Source: Acidobacteriota bacterium (GTDB lineage Bacteria; Acidobacteriota; Terriglobia; Bryobacterales; Bryobacteraceae). Taken from it: DNA of 64,000 nt. Below are positions 1-8,792 of the stretch, one piece after another. Below the pieces are notes generated by a model. It worked only from the letters and a program-made list of their open reading frames with translations. It was not told where the DNA came from and searched no databases. The stretch lies in contig JAFDVS010000015.1 in the NCBI GenBank assembly GCA_018268935.1, forward strand, positions 1 through 64,000, read 5' to 3'. Each line of letters starts with the position of its first letter. Within the stretch, counting starts at the first letter, position 1. The position numbers and the translations under genes were made by a program.

Positions 1-576
1 CCAGCGCCCGGTTCCGCGCAAAAGGTAGCGGGAAAGCCAGTGCTGCGACATGCTGCCCAGGCGTTCCAGCGGGTAGACGGCGCGCGAGGCCGTGGCGAGG
101 GCTTTGGTGGAAATGTCGGTGGCGACGACGCGCAGCTTGCGCGGACCATCGGAACCCATCGCTTCGAGCGCGGTAAACACGATGGAGTAGGGCTCTTCTC
201 CAGTGGAACAGGCGGCGCTCCAGATGGTGATATGCGTGCTGCCTGCCAGCGGCGGCAGCACGTGGCGCGCAAGAAAATCGAAGTGCGCCTGCTCGCGCAG
301 AAAACTGGTGTGATTGGTGGTGAGGGCATCGATCATGCCGATGAGCGCCTCCCCGGAAGGATCGTCTTTCACGTGGCGGCAGTAGGCGGAGTAGGTCGGG
401 AGCTGAAGTTGGCGCAGCTTTTTCCCAAGCCGCGCCACCACGAGTTGGGTTTTGTTATCGCCAAGGTCCAGGCCTGCATATTCGTAAGCCATGCGGCTGA
501 TCTCGCGGAACTCGCCAGGGGTGAGGTCGGGGCCTTCGGCGAGCACGGATTCCGGCGGAGGAGAGGATTTCGTCAT
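1..576 (-). CDS. cheR: Chemotaxis protein methyltransferase CheR (partial)
   Basis: Methylates glutamates of chemoreceptors using S-adenosylmethionine. The 192 visible residues cover the N-terminal helical domain and the start of the SAM-binding domain. The motif SAACSTGEEPYSI (about residues 120-132) is the typical CheR SAM-binding loop. The frame is open to the window edge, so the C-terminus is missing. The ATG at 576-574 overlaps the cheA stop codon (ATGA), which implies translational coupling to cheA, and the gene is last in the visible cheW-MCP-cheA-cheR order. Whether the beta-subdomain that docks on receptor pentapeptides is present cannot be judged because that part lies outside the window. 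Confidence 0.93.
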   Translation of the reverse strand, partial: MTKSSPPPESVLAEGPDLTPGEFREISRMAYEYAGLDLGDNKTQLVVARLGKKLRQLQLPTYSAYCRHVKDDPSGEALIGMIDALTTNHTSFLREQAHFDFLARHVLPPLAGSTHITIWSAACSTGEEPYSIVFTALEAMGSDGPRKLRVVATDISTKALATASRAVYPLERLGSMSQHWLSRYLLRGTGRW

Positions 577-2603
577 CCTGCGCTCCCTCCTCGCAGCCCG
601 GCGATGTCCAGGATAAGTCCAACCTTGCCGTCGCCCAGTATGGCTCCGCCGGCGATGCCTGGAACGCCGCGGAAGGTTTCGCCAAGGCTCTTGATCACCA
701 CCTCCTGCTTGCCGATGAGTTCGTCCACCATCAGGCAGAAGGGGCGGCCTTCGGCTTCGGCCACGATCAGCAGGGCATCGTAGGGGTTGGCATAGCGCGG
801 CTCCACGGCAAAGCGCTTATGGAGGCGCACGACGGGCAGCAGGCGATCGCGCACAAGCGCCATTTCATCTCTTCCCTGCACCGTGGAGATCTGCCCGGCC
901 TGCGGGCGGAACATCTCGCGCACGGAGAAGATGGGGACGATGTAGTTCTGCGAGCCGACGCTCACGGCCAGGCCGTCGATGATGGCCAGCGTCAGCGGCA
1001 TGCGCATGTAAAAGGTGGTCCCGTGGCCGGGACGGGTGACAATATCGACGCGGCCGCGCAGCTTCTGGATCTGCTTGCGGACAACGTCCATGCCGACTCC
1101 GCGGCCGGAAACGTCGGTCACTTTTTCGGCCGTGGAGAAGCCCGGCTCGAAGATCAGACTGCACACTTCCGATTCGCTCAAGTGCGCGTTGGCGTCGACC
1201 AGCCCGCGCTCGCGGGCCTTTTTGAGGATCTTCGCGCGATCGAGGCCGCGGCCGTCGTCGGCTACTTCGACCACGATCATGCCCGCCTGGTGATAGGCGG
1301 CGAGCCGGAGGCGGGAAGTCGGTTCTTTGCCCGCTTTCTCGCGATCGGCGGGATGCTCAATGCCGTGGTCGACGGCATTCCGAACCATGTGCATGAGCGG
1401 ATCGGAAAGCTCCTCGGCGATGGATTTGTCGAGTTCGGTGTCCTCGCCGGAGGTTTCCAGATCGACAAGCTTGCCATGCTTGCGGGCGAGGTCGCGCACG
1501 ACGCGGGCCGTGCGCTGGAAGAGCTGGCCGATGGGAATCATGCGCAGCGCCATGGCCGTGCGCTGCACTTCGCCGGTGATGCGGGATAACTGGGCGATGC
1601 ATCCGTTGAGGCGCGAATCCTGCTGCGCGGTCAAGGCGGGATGATGCCGGATCATCGACTGGGCGATGACCATTTCACCGACCATATCCATGAGGTAGTC
1701 GAGCTTGGCGGCATCGACGCGGACCTTGAGATTGTCCGTGGCGGTAGTTTGTTTGGCTGCGCGCGCGGCGGGTGGTTCCACCGCCGGGGTAGTGTCCGCC
1801 GGTGGTGAGGCAGCCGCCACAGGGCCAGGCGGCTTTGGCGCGGTTGCGGCCGGCTGGGCGGAGGGCGATTGTACGGTGGTCAGCCCGAGGACGGAGGCGA
1901 GCAATGCGGTGGGATCGCCAAATACAGCCGGCGAGCCCGAACCAAGAGCTTCCTCGACGATGGCCACCGACGCTTTGAGGAAGTCGCCGCTTTGCAGTAC
2001 GACATCAATCACCGCGGGGGTGATGGCGAGTTCGCCGTTGCGTGCCTGGTCCAGAACGGTTTCCACCTGATGCGCCACTTCACGGATGGTGTTCAGTTCG
2101 AGGAAGCCGGCGAGCCCTTTGATGGTATGGAAGCCGCGGAAGGCGGCATGCATCGCCTCGGAATCGGTGGGATTCTGCTCCAGGGTCAGCAATTGGGTTT
2201 CAATGCTGGCCAGGTGCTCGCGCGATTCCATCACGAAATCGCCGATGAGTTCGGGGTCCTGGGCGATGGGGTTGATGGGAGCGGCCGGAGGAGTCTGCGG
2301 CTGAGCCGCGGCCGGGGAAGGCTCCCCTCGCAGCACAGCCTGAAGCCGCGCCAGCCCTTCAACGAGGACCCGTTCGCGGGTGCCGGCATCGGATTGTTGC
2401 TCGGAGCGGGCGTGAAGCGAGGCGGCGATTTCCGCCGCCTCCCCATAGCCTGCCTGGCCGGCCTGCGTGGCCAGTTTGGCGAGAGCCCCGGCTACATCGC
2501 AGCCTTCGCCCGCGCCCGTTCCGAGGATGACCTGGGCCGCGATTTCATCAAGGCATTGCAGCAGGCCGGCGGCCGGACCGTGCTTGTGTGACTGACCTGA
2601 CAT
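573..2603 (-). CDS. cheA: Chemotaxis histidine kinase CheA
   Basis: Autophosphorylating kinase of the chemotaxis array. Domains: an N-terminal helical stretch of about 115 residues without a recognisable phosphoacceptor; an Hpt (P1) domain with the motif FHTIKG and phosphoacceptor His159; a Pro/Ala-rich linker; a dimerisation domain (LDYLMDMVGEMV); the HATPase with MVRNAVDHGIEHP, the ADDGRG loop and SGRGVGMDVV; and a C-terminal CheW-like P5 domain. No clear CheY-binding P2 domain is visible between P1 and P3, where there is only low-complexity linker. A GGAG Shine-Dalgarno lies about 9 nt before the ATG. It follows the receptor gene by 42 nt and overlaps cheR by 4 nt. Known family function; partner assignment follows from gene order. 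Confidence 0.95.
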   Translation of the reverse strand: MSGQSHKHGPAAGLLQCLDEIAAQVILGTGAGEGCDVAGALAKLATQAGQAGYGEAAEIAASLHARSEQQSDAGTRERVLVEGLARLQAVLRGEPSPAAAQPQTPPAAPINPIAQDPELIGDFVMESREHLASIETQLLTLEQNPTDSEAMHAAFRGFHTIKGLAGFLELNTIREVAHQVETVLDQARNGELAITPAVIDVVLQSGDFLKASVAIVEEALGSGSPAVFGDPTALLASVLGLTTVQSPSAQPAATAPKPPGPVAAASPPADTTPAVEPPAARAAKQTTATDNLKVRVDAAKLDYLMDMVGEMVIAQSMIRHHPALTAQQDSRLNGCIAQLSRITGEVQRTAMALRMIPIGQLFQRTARVVRDLARKHGKLVDLETSGEDTELDKSIAEELSDPLMHMVRNAVDHGIEHPADREKAGKEPTSRLRLAAYHQAGMIVVEVADDGRGLDRAKILKKARERGLVDANAHLSESEVCSLIFEPGFSTAEKVTDVSGRGVGMDVVRKQIQKLRGRVDIVTRPGHGTTFYMRMPLTLAIIDGLAVSVGSQNYIVPIFSVREMFRPQAGQISTVQGRDEMALVRDRLLPVVRLHKRFAVEPRYANPYDALLIVAEAEGRPFCLMVDELIGKQEVVIKSLGETFRGVPGIAGGAILGDGKVGLILDIAGLRGGSAG

Positions 2604-2645
2604 GGATGACTCCTCAGCGCAGTTCCGCTAGGTGTTCTGCCGCGG

Positions 2646-4259
2646 TTAGAACTCGGTGAATTCTTCATCGAGCGGAATGGAGTGGGCCGCTGGTTTGGAA
2701 CCCGCGGCGACGGGTTCCGCAACTGGAGCCGGTTTCGCCTTCGGGGCTGGTTTGTGCGGCGCAGGCGGCGCATGATGTTCGCGTTGCACCGTGGGGCGGC
2801 GCACTTTGTTGTGCGGGCTGGCGCCACCGCCGCCGACCATCGCCGTGAGGCGTTCCACCACGCCGCGCATGGTGTCGGATTGTGCGTTGAGCTCTTCGGC
2901 TGCCGCGGCGCTTTCCTCGGCACTGGCGGCGTTGCGTTGCGTCACCTGCTCCATCTGCGAGATGGCCTTGCCGATCTGATCGATGCCGCGAGCCTGTTCC
3001 TGACTGCTGAGGCTGACTTCGTCCACCAGCATCTTGATGCGTCCGGCTTCTTCGGTGACGGAACGGATGGAGGTAGCGACCTGGTCTACCTTGACCTTGC
3101 CGTCGTTCGATTTGGCGATGGATTCTTCGATCATGGCGGCGGTGTCTTTGGCGGCCTGAGCGCAGCGCTGGGCAAGGTTACGAACCTCGTCGGCGACTAC
3201 CGCGAAGCCCATGCCTGCCTCGCCGGCGCGGGCGGCTTCCACCGCGGCGTTGAGGGCGAGGATGTTGGTCTGGAAGGCGATCTCATCGATGGTTTTGATG
3301 ATGCGGGAAATCTTGTCGCTCTGGGTGTTGATTTCACCCATGGCGATGACCATGCCGTCGAGGGCGCGGTTGGCTTCGCCGAACTTCTGCTGCGAAGAGG
3401 AGACGAGGTCGGCCGCCGAACGGCTGTTTTCGGTGTTCTTGCGCGCCATGGAGTTGATTTCCTCACTCGATGCGGAGGTTTCCTCAAGCGAAGCTGCCTG
3501 TTCGGAGGAGCCTTGGGCGAGGACTTGGGCGGAGGAGGAGACTTGAGAAGCGGCGGATGCCGTCTGCTCGGCGCCTTCGGAGAGCTCAGTCACTGCCAGT
3601 TGCAGGCTGCGGCTGATCTGGCGGACGACGGTGAGAACAAGGCCGCCGACGGCAAGCGCGATGGCGGCGAACAGGACGACCAGCCAGCGGGCGTTACTGA
3701 TGGTTTCCCCGGCCTGCTGTTCCGATTCGGCGAGGAAGTCGCGCTGTTGTTTGGCCAGATCTTCGCCCGTTTTTTCCAGGGCGAGGACCAGGGGCATGAT
3801 CTTCTGGTTCAGGAGTTGGTGGGCGTCGAGGAACTTCTTCTTGCTGCCCAGATCGATGTATTGATCGCTGAGGGGCTTCCAGGCGAGGACATCGTTCTGC
3901 ATGGATTTGAGCGCCGCTTTGCCGGCCTCGCTGACCAGCAGCGGCTGGATTTCCCGGATTTGCTCATGAATGCGGGTATTGGCGGCTTCGAGCTTCTGCA
4001 TATTGGCCCGCACCCGCTCAAGGTCGTTATTGACGTAGCCCAGTTGGATGCCGCGGTTGGTAGCCACGATTTCCTGGACACGGGCACGCAGTGCATTGAT
4101 GAGGTCCAGTTTCTTGGCTGTGCTCTTGATCGCCTCATCGAGTTCCGAGCCCAGTCTTCCCACGCTGTAGTAGGCCGACCCTCCGAGGCAAAGTGTGATA
4201 AGCACCAGTCCGCCGAAAGCGGAGGTGAGTTTCTTTCCAATCGTCATTTGAGATAACAC
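2646..4259 (-). CDS. Methyl-accepting chemotaxis protein, HAMP-less
   Basis: Transmembrane chemoreceptor. TM1 is about residues 12-32 and TM2 about 191-212. Between them is a helical periplasmic sensor of the 4-helix-bundle type with no recognisable PAS or Cache fold. The cytoplasmic coiled coil carries the conserved hairpin tip ([21 protein letters not shown]), so coupling to CheA/CheW is expected. Only about 15-20 residues separate TM2 from the continuous methylation helix, too few for a HAMP domain of about 50 residues. The protein ends in a Pro/Ala/Lys linker and the tail EEFTEF, whose aromatic spacing resembles the CheR-docking pentapeptide NWETF. It sits between cheW and cheA and is probably the cognate receptor of this array. 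Confidence 0.93.
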   Translation of the reverse strand: MLSQMTIGKKLTSAFGGLVLITLCLGGSAYYSVGRLGSELDEAIKSTAKKLDLINALRARVQEIVATNRGIQLGYVNNDLERVRANMQKLEAANTRIHEQIREIQPLLVSEAGKAALKSMQNDVLAWKPLSDQYIDLGSKKKFLDAHQLLNQKIMPLVLALEKTGEDLAKQQRDFLAESEQQAGETISNARWLVVLFAAIALAVGGLVLTVVRQISRSLQLAVTELSEGAEQTASAASQVSSSAQVLAQGSSEQAASLEETSASSEEINSMARKNTENSRSAADLVSSSQQKFGEANRALDGMVIAMGEINTQSDKISRIIKTIDEIAFQTNILALNAAVEAARAGEAGMGFAVVADEVRNLAQRCAQAAKDTAAMIEESIAKSNDGKVKVDQVATSIRSVTEEAGRIKMLVDEVSLSSQEQARGIDQIGKAISQMEQVTQRNAASAEESAAAAEELNAQSDTMRGVVERLTAMVGGGGASPHNKVRRPTVQREHHAPPAPHKPAPKAKPAPVAEPVAAGSKPAAHSIPLDEEFTEF

Positions 4260-4309
4260 GGTCTGTCTCTCCTTTAGTAATCCCTATCGCTTGTTATCCT
4301 TCACACGCC

Positions 4310-4834
4310 TCACCGGATGCCCGGGAGGCCTTCCAGGCTGTGCAGTTCCTGATTGCCGAGCGCCTGGTCGATGTCGAGGAGGATTTTCACTTTCCCTTTG
4401 ACCTTCGCCATGCCGAGGAGATAGGATTTCTCGCCGGAAGTGGTGAATGCCGGAGTGTCTTCAATGTCAGCGGCGGCGAGGTTGGCAACCTCGGCCACGC
4501 CGTCGACGACGATTCCCATGAGCATGGGCCCCGCCTCCCCTTGCACCTGGACGACGATGATGCAGGTGCGCTGTGTGTACTCGGCCTGGGGCAGACCGAA
4601 CTTGAGGCGCAGGTCGACGACAGGGATGACTTTCCCGCGCAGATTGATGACGCCTTTCACATAAGAGGGAGTCTGGGGGACGGCAGTGATATCCTGCACA
4701 CCCATGATCTCCCGGACCTTCAGGACGCGAATGCCGAACTCTTCGCTGGCGAGCTGGAACACCAGATACTTGCCAGCCCGCTCGTCCGTTTTAACCGAGG
4801 CGGCCTGATCTCTTTCCAACAGTGTCGATTCCAT
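4310..4834 (-). CDS. cheW: Chemotaxis coupling protein CheW
   Basis: Scaffold that links receptors to CheA. The 174-residue protein is one CheW-like SH3-type fold with the hallmark stretches YLVFQLASEEFGI, VPQTPSYVKGVINLRG and IPVVDLRLKFG. I start it at the ATG at 4834, which follows GAAAGGTAAC; an upstream in-frame extension to 4924 has no CheW homology and no Shine-Dalgarno. It is the first gene of the minus-strand chemotaxis cluster and is followed 50 nt later by the receptor gene. The 206 bases between this start and the porin stop at 5041 should contain the cluster promoter, but I cannot pick a convincing consensus there. Confidence 0.95.
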   Translation of the reverse strand: MESTLLERDQAASVKTDERAGKYLVFQLASEEFGIRVLKVREIMGVQDITAVPQTPSYVKGVINLRGKVIPVVDLRLKFGLPQAEYTQRTCIIVVQVQGEAGPMLMGIVVDGVAEVANLAAADIEDTPAFTTSGEKSYLLGMAKVKGKVKILLDIDQALGNQELHSLEGLPGIR

Positions 4835-5040
4835 TTTGTTACCTTTCGGGGGCAAGCGCTTCCTGGTGGCAGCGCCTCTTTTGAGGACCACGCGCAAAAC
4901 GGAGCCCGCCCGCGCTTGACACAACCGCTTGTTCCTTAAGTACTGGCGGCGCGGAGCGTGCCCTTTGCGTTTCTAAGTTGCATATCGGCGCAGTGGGGGC
5001 AATCTGCGAAATAGTAAAAAGTTGCCACCGCGCAGAATTT

Positions 5041-6345
5041 TCAGAATCTCTGGGCAATGTTGCAGAATACGATGTGATAGGGCACGTGCGAAGTGGTGCG
5101 ATCAAGGAAACCGCCGGGGAAGAAATGCCCGTATCCGCCATTGATCTGCGTGGTGCGAGTAGGCGCGTAGGTGGCCTGTACATCACCCTGTTGGCCGATA
5201 TGGCGCCCGGCGGAGCCGTCCGCGCTGCGGGCGATCATCTTGCCGGCGACATAGACGCCGTCGCGGGCATTCTGCAGCCAGTAGGAGTTGTAGGCAGCGC
5301 CCAGCTTCCAGCGCGGCGAAAGCGTGTACTCGATTCCGCTGCGGGAATGGTAGAGGTTGATCCAGGTGAACAGATCAGCGATGCCGAGTTTGTCGTGCGT
5401 GCTGGGGAAGAGCGGATCGAAGCCGCCGTGCCTTCCATCGCGAGGATTGCCATCGCCCGAGGCGTGATTCCATTCGGTGTAAAAGCGCGGGCGGTGTTTC
5501 GCATCGGCGAGCGTGTGACCGATCACCCAGTGTCCGGCAAGGGCGCGGATCGTGTCTCCCGCGTAGGAGCCGACCTGGCCCGCAAGTTCGCCTCCATAGT
5601 CGAGTCCGTAGGGAAGCTTACCGACCCAGCGGAAACCCATGGTCCTTCCATTCCAGTGACCGAGGATGCCGCGTTCGTTCTTCATATCGTGTTCCAGCCG
5701 CCACAGGAAGTACGGTTCGATGGTGGCATCCTTGATCAGTTTGCCGAGTGAGCCATAGGCGCCATAGAAATGTTCTCCGGGCGTGGTGCGATCGAATTGA
5801 TTGCCGTCGGGCTTGACGGTGATGCCGCCAAACAAGTCCACCTTGCGCGTCCCGTGCTGGAGCGTGAGCTTTGCCCCGTCGAAGGAGCGGCCCACGTTCG
5901 ACCAGTTGGGATCGGCCAACAGGCGGCCTTCCCCGAAGACCCAGGCCTGGCGCCCGGCGCGCATCTGGGCCCAACCTTCCGTGTAGCCGAATTCGACGTA
6001 GCCGAGGCGAAGGTCCATGGGGTCGCGTTGCGAGGCAGGAGCCGGGCGCGCGTTCTGCCCGAACACACGCGAATCCTGCGCTTCGAACTGGAAGCGCATC
6101 CATGGAGTGGCCTTGACACCGAGGTTGAGCCGGAGCCGGTTCAATAGGTAGGTATCCCCCAGATCGCGAAAGCTGGAACCGTGGAAGCTCTCCACCCGCA
6201 TCCGTTCCTCACCTCCTAAGGTGAGCCAGGATGGGATCTCGCGATTGAGTTCGCCGGTAAGAGTCTTGGGTGGTGGGGTTTTCTGCGCAAACAGCGAAAC
6301 CGTACACAACAATCCTGTTAAGCAATTGATTCCAGGGACTTTCAT
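5041..6345 (-). CDS. Alginate-export-family outer membrane beta-barrel protein
   Basis: 434-residue exported protein. The N-terminus is a Sec signal peptide with likely cleavage after SLFA. The body alternates short amphipathic strands rich in Tyr, Trp, Gly and Arg, with the repeated RLRLNLGVK / MRFQFEAQDSR style seen in the alginate_exp (PF13372) porin-like barrels, and it ends in Phe as outer-membrane barrels often do. The start at 6345 gives the signal peptide; the longer open frame to 6603 would bury it. It is transcribed divergently from the small secreted protein at 6488. Substrate is unknown: the family name reflects AlgE, and alginate itself is not implied. No export or polymer-synthesis genes lie next to it. 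Confidence 0.8.
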   Translation of the reverse strand: MKVPGINCLTGLLCTVSLFAQKTPPPKTLTGELNREIPSWLTLGGEERMRVESFHGSSFRDLGDTYLLNRLRLNLGVKATPWMRFQFEAQDSRVFGQNARPAPASQRDPMDLRLGYVEFGYTEGWAQMRAGRQAWVFGEGRLLADPNWSNVGRSFDGAKLTLQHGTRKVDLFGGITVKPDGNQFDRTTPGEHFYGAYGSLGKLIKDATIEPYFLWRLEHDMKNERGILGHWNGRTMGFRWVGKLPYGLDYGGELAGQVGSYAGDTIRALAGHWVIGHTLADAKHRPRFYTEWNHASGDGNPRDGRHGGFDPLFPSTHDKLGIADLFTWINLYHSRSGIEYTLSPRWKLGAAYNSYWLQNARDGVYVAGKMIARSADGSAGRHIGQQGDVQATYAPTRTTQINGGYGHFFPGGFLDRTTSHVPYHIVFCNIAQRF

Positions 6346-6487
6346 GTCAAATTGGCCTATGCAGCGCTTATCGGTTAGCCGTACAGGAGTTTGGGAAGGC
6401 GAGGGCCGTTCCAGTACGGCGAAGCCATGGCGCGAGGCTTGGAAGGTGCGCAATGATCGAGTAGGATTAAACCTAGTGCGCACACCA

Positions 6488-6727
6488 ATGCTGCTTATTC
6501 CTGTACTGGCTGTGGTCCAGTTGGGCGCTGAAGATGCCAAAAAGCCGCCGTGTACCGAGGCTAACCAGGGACACGTCTGGATCGAACGCTCCGAGCAAGG
6601 CAAAGCGGTGCGGACCGAGGTCTGCTCGCTCGAGGTCTGGCGCTATCGCTGGCGCCAGGTGACCGTGCATGCTTCGGAGTTGGGCAAGAAGCGCAAAGTG
6701 GAGAAGCCCGGCCCGGTCGAGCGATAG
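6488..6727 (+). CDS. Small secreted protein, unknown function
   Basis: 79 residues starting with a short hydrophobic signal-like segment (MLLIPVLAVVQLG) followed by a mature part with two Cys (PPCTEAN and TEVCSLEV) that could form a disulfide. The centre (VWRYRWRQVTV) is Trp/Arg-rich and probably beta-stranded. I do not recognise a named family. The frame is open upstream to 6221, but that part is antisense to the porin gene and lacks a signal peptide, so I choose the ATG at 6488. It is followed by the DUF1080 gene 31 nt downstream, which has its own -10 element, so co-transcription is uncertain. Confidence 0.6.
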   Translation: MLLIPVLAVVQLGAEDAKKPPCTEANQGHVWIERSEQGKAVRTEVCSLEVWRYRWRQVTVHASELGKKRKVEKPGPVER

Positions 6728-6736
6728 CGCAGCGCA

Positions 6737-6760
6737 TATAATGGGGAAGGTTTTCCCCAT
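6737..6760 (+). promoter_or_regulatory. Consensus -10 box and start-codon hairpin before the DUF1080 gene
   Basis: A perfect TATAAT lies at 6737-6742. It is followed by an exact 8-bp inverted repeat ATGGGGAA-GGTT-TTCCCCAT at 6741-6760. The left arm contains the GGGGAAGG Shine-Dalgarno and the right arm ends in the AT of the start codon at 6759. No good -35 hexamer is visible at the expected distance. If transcription began at the usual distance from this -10, only part of the left arm would be in the mRNA; from an upstream promoter the full hairpin would hide the ribosome-binding site. Confidence 0.5.
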
Positions 6761-7685
6761 GCGCATATTCCTGCCCTTCTTTCTAGCCTTGGCGAGTTGG
6801 CCCGTGCTGGCCGATTCCGGTTTCAACGGACGTTGGGACATCACGCCGCAGAACGAGCCGCGGCGGCGAGCCTGGTGGCTCGAAGTGGAAGGCGCCGGTA
6901 CAGCCGCGCCAAAAGGAAAGTTCGTCAGCGCTTATGCCGGCGATCTGAACATCATCGACGAGTTGAAGATAGAAGGAGACCGGATCACCTTCGGGTTCAA
7001 GCCGAAGAGTGGCGGGCACATTGTGTACCGCGCCCGGCTCGCCGGGGGGAAGCTGGTGGATGGAACCGTGGAAGACAACGGTAAACCGCGGTCGATGACC
7101 TGGGTGGGTGTGCGGGCGCCCGAGATCAAAGACAAAGACGACGGATCGTGGAAGAAGGGTAAGCCGGTGTCTCTCTTCAACGGGAAGGACATGGCTGGGT
7201 GGAAGGCGCTGATTCCGGACCGCGATTTGGGCTGGACGGTGAAGGATGGGATTCTCACCAATGCTCCCAAAGCAAACAACCTGATCAGCGAGCAGAAATT
7301 CTGGAATTTCGAACTGCACGCCGAGTTTCGCGTTGGCGAGCACAGCAACAGCGGCATCGGGCTGCGCGGGCGCTATGAGATCCAGATTCTGGAGGACTAC
7401 GGCCAGAAGCAGAATTCGCACAACAACGGCGCGCTCTACAGCCGCATTGCGCCGAGCGAGAACGCCAGCAGGAAGGCCGGCGAATGGCAGACATTCGATA
7501 TCCGGCTGGTTGGCCGCCATGTGAAGGTGGTGCTGAACGGCAAGAAGATTGTGGAAGGGGAGATTGAGGGATTAACGGCCGTTGCGGTGGATGCCAATGA
7601 AGGCGAGCCGGGGCCGTTTATCCTGCAGGGCGATCATGGCAGCGTCGAGTTCCGCAAGCTGGTGGTGACTCCGCTCACGAGGTAG
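6759..7685 (+). CDS. DUF1080 / 3-keto-disaccharide hydrolase-like exported protein
   Basis: 308-residue exported protein. A Sec signal peptide (MRIFLPFFLALASWPVLA) is followed by an N-terminal beta-rich region of about 120 residues and then a DUF1080 jelly-roll: the motifs VSLFNGKDMAGWKA, WTVKDGILTN, WNFELHAEFR, NSGIGLRGRYEIQILED and NNGALYSR are typical. DUF1080 proteins include 3-keto-glycoside hydrolases and glucanase-like folds; the specific substrate here is not shown. The ATG at 6759 has a GGGGAAGG Shine-Dalgarno 8 nt upstream. It is followed after 6 nt by an exported TIM-barrel isomerase-like gene, a pairing common in carbohydrate degradation clusters, suggesting one transcript. Confidence 0.85.
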   Translation: MRIFLPFFLALASWPVLADSGFNGRWDITPQNEPRRRAWWLEVEGAGTAAPKGKFVSAYAGDLNIIDELKIEGDRITFGFKPKSGGHIVYRARLAGGKLVDGTVEDNGKPRSMTWVGVRAPEIKDKDDGSWKKGKPVSLFNGKDMAGWKALIPDRDLGWTVKDGILTNAPKANNLISEQKFWNFELHAEFRVGEHSNSGIGLRGRYEIQILEDYGQKQNSHNNGALYSRIAPSENASRKAGEWQTFDIRLVGRHVKVVLNGKKIVEGEIEGLTAVAVDANEGEPGPFILQGDHGSVEFRKLVVTPLTR

Positions 7686-7691
7686 CAGGGC

Positions 7692-8717
7692 ATGACGCGA
7701 AGAACCATGTTGTCGGCAGCGGCGGCGGGCGCGGCGAGTGCGGCGCAGCAAAGGAGAATGCCTGTGCGTTTCGGCATCGATTTGTTCAGTATCCGTTCGC
7801 AGGGTTGGGATGCCTTCCAGTATCTCGACTACTGCGCGAAGTGGAAAGCGAATGTCGTGCACTTTTCCGAGATCCGGTTTATCGGCAGCCTGGAGCCGGA
7901 GCATCTGAAGAAGGTGCGGGCGCATGCGGAGAAGCTGGGGATTGAGTTGGAGCTGGGGATGCGCTCCATCTGCCCGACGTCGAAGGCATTCGATGCGTCG
8001 CAAGGCACAGCGGAAGAGCAACTGCTGCGGATGATGAGTGCGGCGAAGGTGGCGGGATCGAGGATTGTGCGGGCGTTTCTGGGGACCTCGGCGGATCGAG
8101 CCGGCGGGGCGATTGAGCGCAATATCGAGAGCACGGTAAAGGTGTTGCGCCCGATGCGGCAGCGGTTTCTCGATGCCGGCGTGAAGGTGGCGATTGAGAA
8201 TCATGCCGGGGACATGCAGGGCCGTGAGTTGAAGATGTTGATTGAGGGAGCGGGGAAGGATTTTGTCGGGGCGTGTCTCGATTCGGGCAATCCCGTGTGG
8301 GCGCTGGAGGATCCACATGTGACGATGGAGCATCTGCATCCGTATGTGCTGACCAGCCACGTGCGCGATAGCAATGTGTGGAAGTCGCCGGAAGGCATTG
8401 TGGTGAAGTGGAGCCGCATGGGCGATGGGAATGTTGGTATTTCGGAGTGGGTGAAGAAGTACGCTGAGTTGTGCCCGGGGAAGGCGCTGTCGCTGGAAAT
8501 TATTGTCGGCGGGCAGCGCACGCACAACATCTATGACCGGAAGTTCTGGGAGGCGTTTCCGAATACTCCGGCGCATGAATTTGCACGGTTCCTTGCGCTG
8601 GCGGAGAAGGGGAGCCCGGCGCCGCATGTGAACCCGCCGAAGGATCAGGCGGTGGCGCGGGAGCGGGAAGATCTGGAAGCGAGCGCGCGGTGGCTGCAGC
8701 AGTTTTTCGGAATTTGA
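7692..8717 (+). CDS. Exported sugar-phosphate isomerase/epimerase-like TIM barrel
   Basis: 341 residues. The N-terminus MTRRTMLSAAAAGAAS resembles a Tat signal. The rest is an AP_endonuc_2/xylose-isomerase-like TIM barrel with candidate metal ligands in conserved positions: Glu in VAIENHAGD, Asp in ACLDSGN, His in TSHVRDS and Glu in SLEII. Enzymes of this superfamily isomerise or epimerise sugars and inositols, or act on 3-keto sugars. The gene directly follows the DUF1080 gene (6-nt gap), which supports a shared job in sugar catabolism outside the cytoplasm. Substrate unknown. Confidence 0.85.
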   Translation: MTRRTMLSAAAAGAASAAQQRRMPVRFGIDLFSIRSQGWDAFQYLDYCAKWKANVVHFSEIRFIGSLEPEHLKKVRAHAEKLGIELELGMRSICPTSKAFDASQGTAEEQLLRMMSAAKVAGSRIVRAFLGTSADRAGGAIERNIESTVKVLRPMRQRFLDAGVKVAIENHAGDMQGRELKMLIEGAGKDFVGACLDSGNPVWALEDPHVTMEHLHPYVLTSHVRDSNVWKSPEGIVVKWSRMGDGNVGISEWVKKYAELCPGKALSLEIIVGGQRTHNIYDRKFWEAFPNTPAHEFARFLALAEKGSPAPHVNPPKDQAVAREREDLEASARWLQQFFGI

Positions 8718-8719
8718 CG

Positions 8720-8735
8720 GGAAAGTACACTTTCC
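8720..8735. other. Perfect inverted repeat after the TIM-barrel gene
   Basis: GGAAAGT-AC-ACTTTCC, 7-bp arms with a 2-nt centre, starting 3 nt after the stop codon and 58 nt before the radical SAM start. There is no following T-run, so it is not an obvious intrinsic terminator. The dyad shape fits a dimeric regulator site at least as well as a hairpin. Confidence 0.4.
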
Positions 8736-8792
8736 GGGGCTTCGTAGTATATTGAAGGTTTCGTCAAAGATCCAGGTTGGAGCCACACTACG

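Noticed and set aside
2682..4256. Long open frame on the plus strand through the receptor gene
   Set aside because: It is the exact antisense of the MCP gene; the composition is a codon shadow of GC-rich coding sequence and it shows no domain.
4979..4992. FliA-type -10 (GCCGATAT) upstream of cheW
   Set aside because: No TAAA-type -35 at the required distance; one near-match of eight bases is expected by chance.
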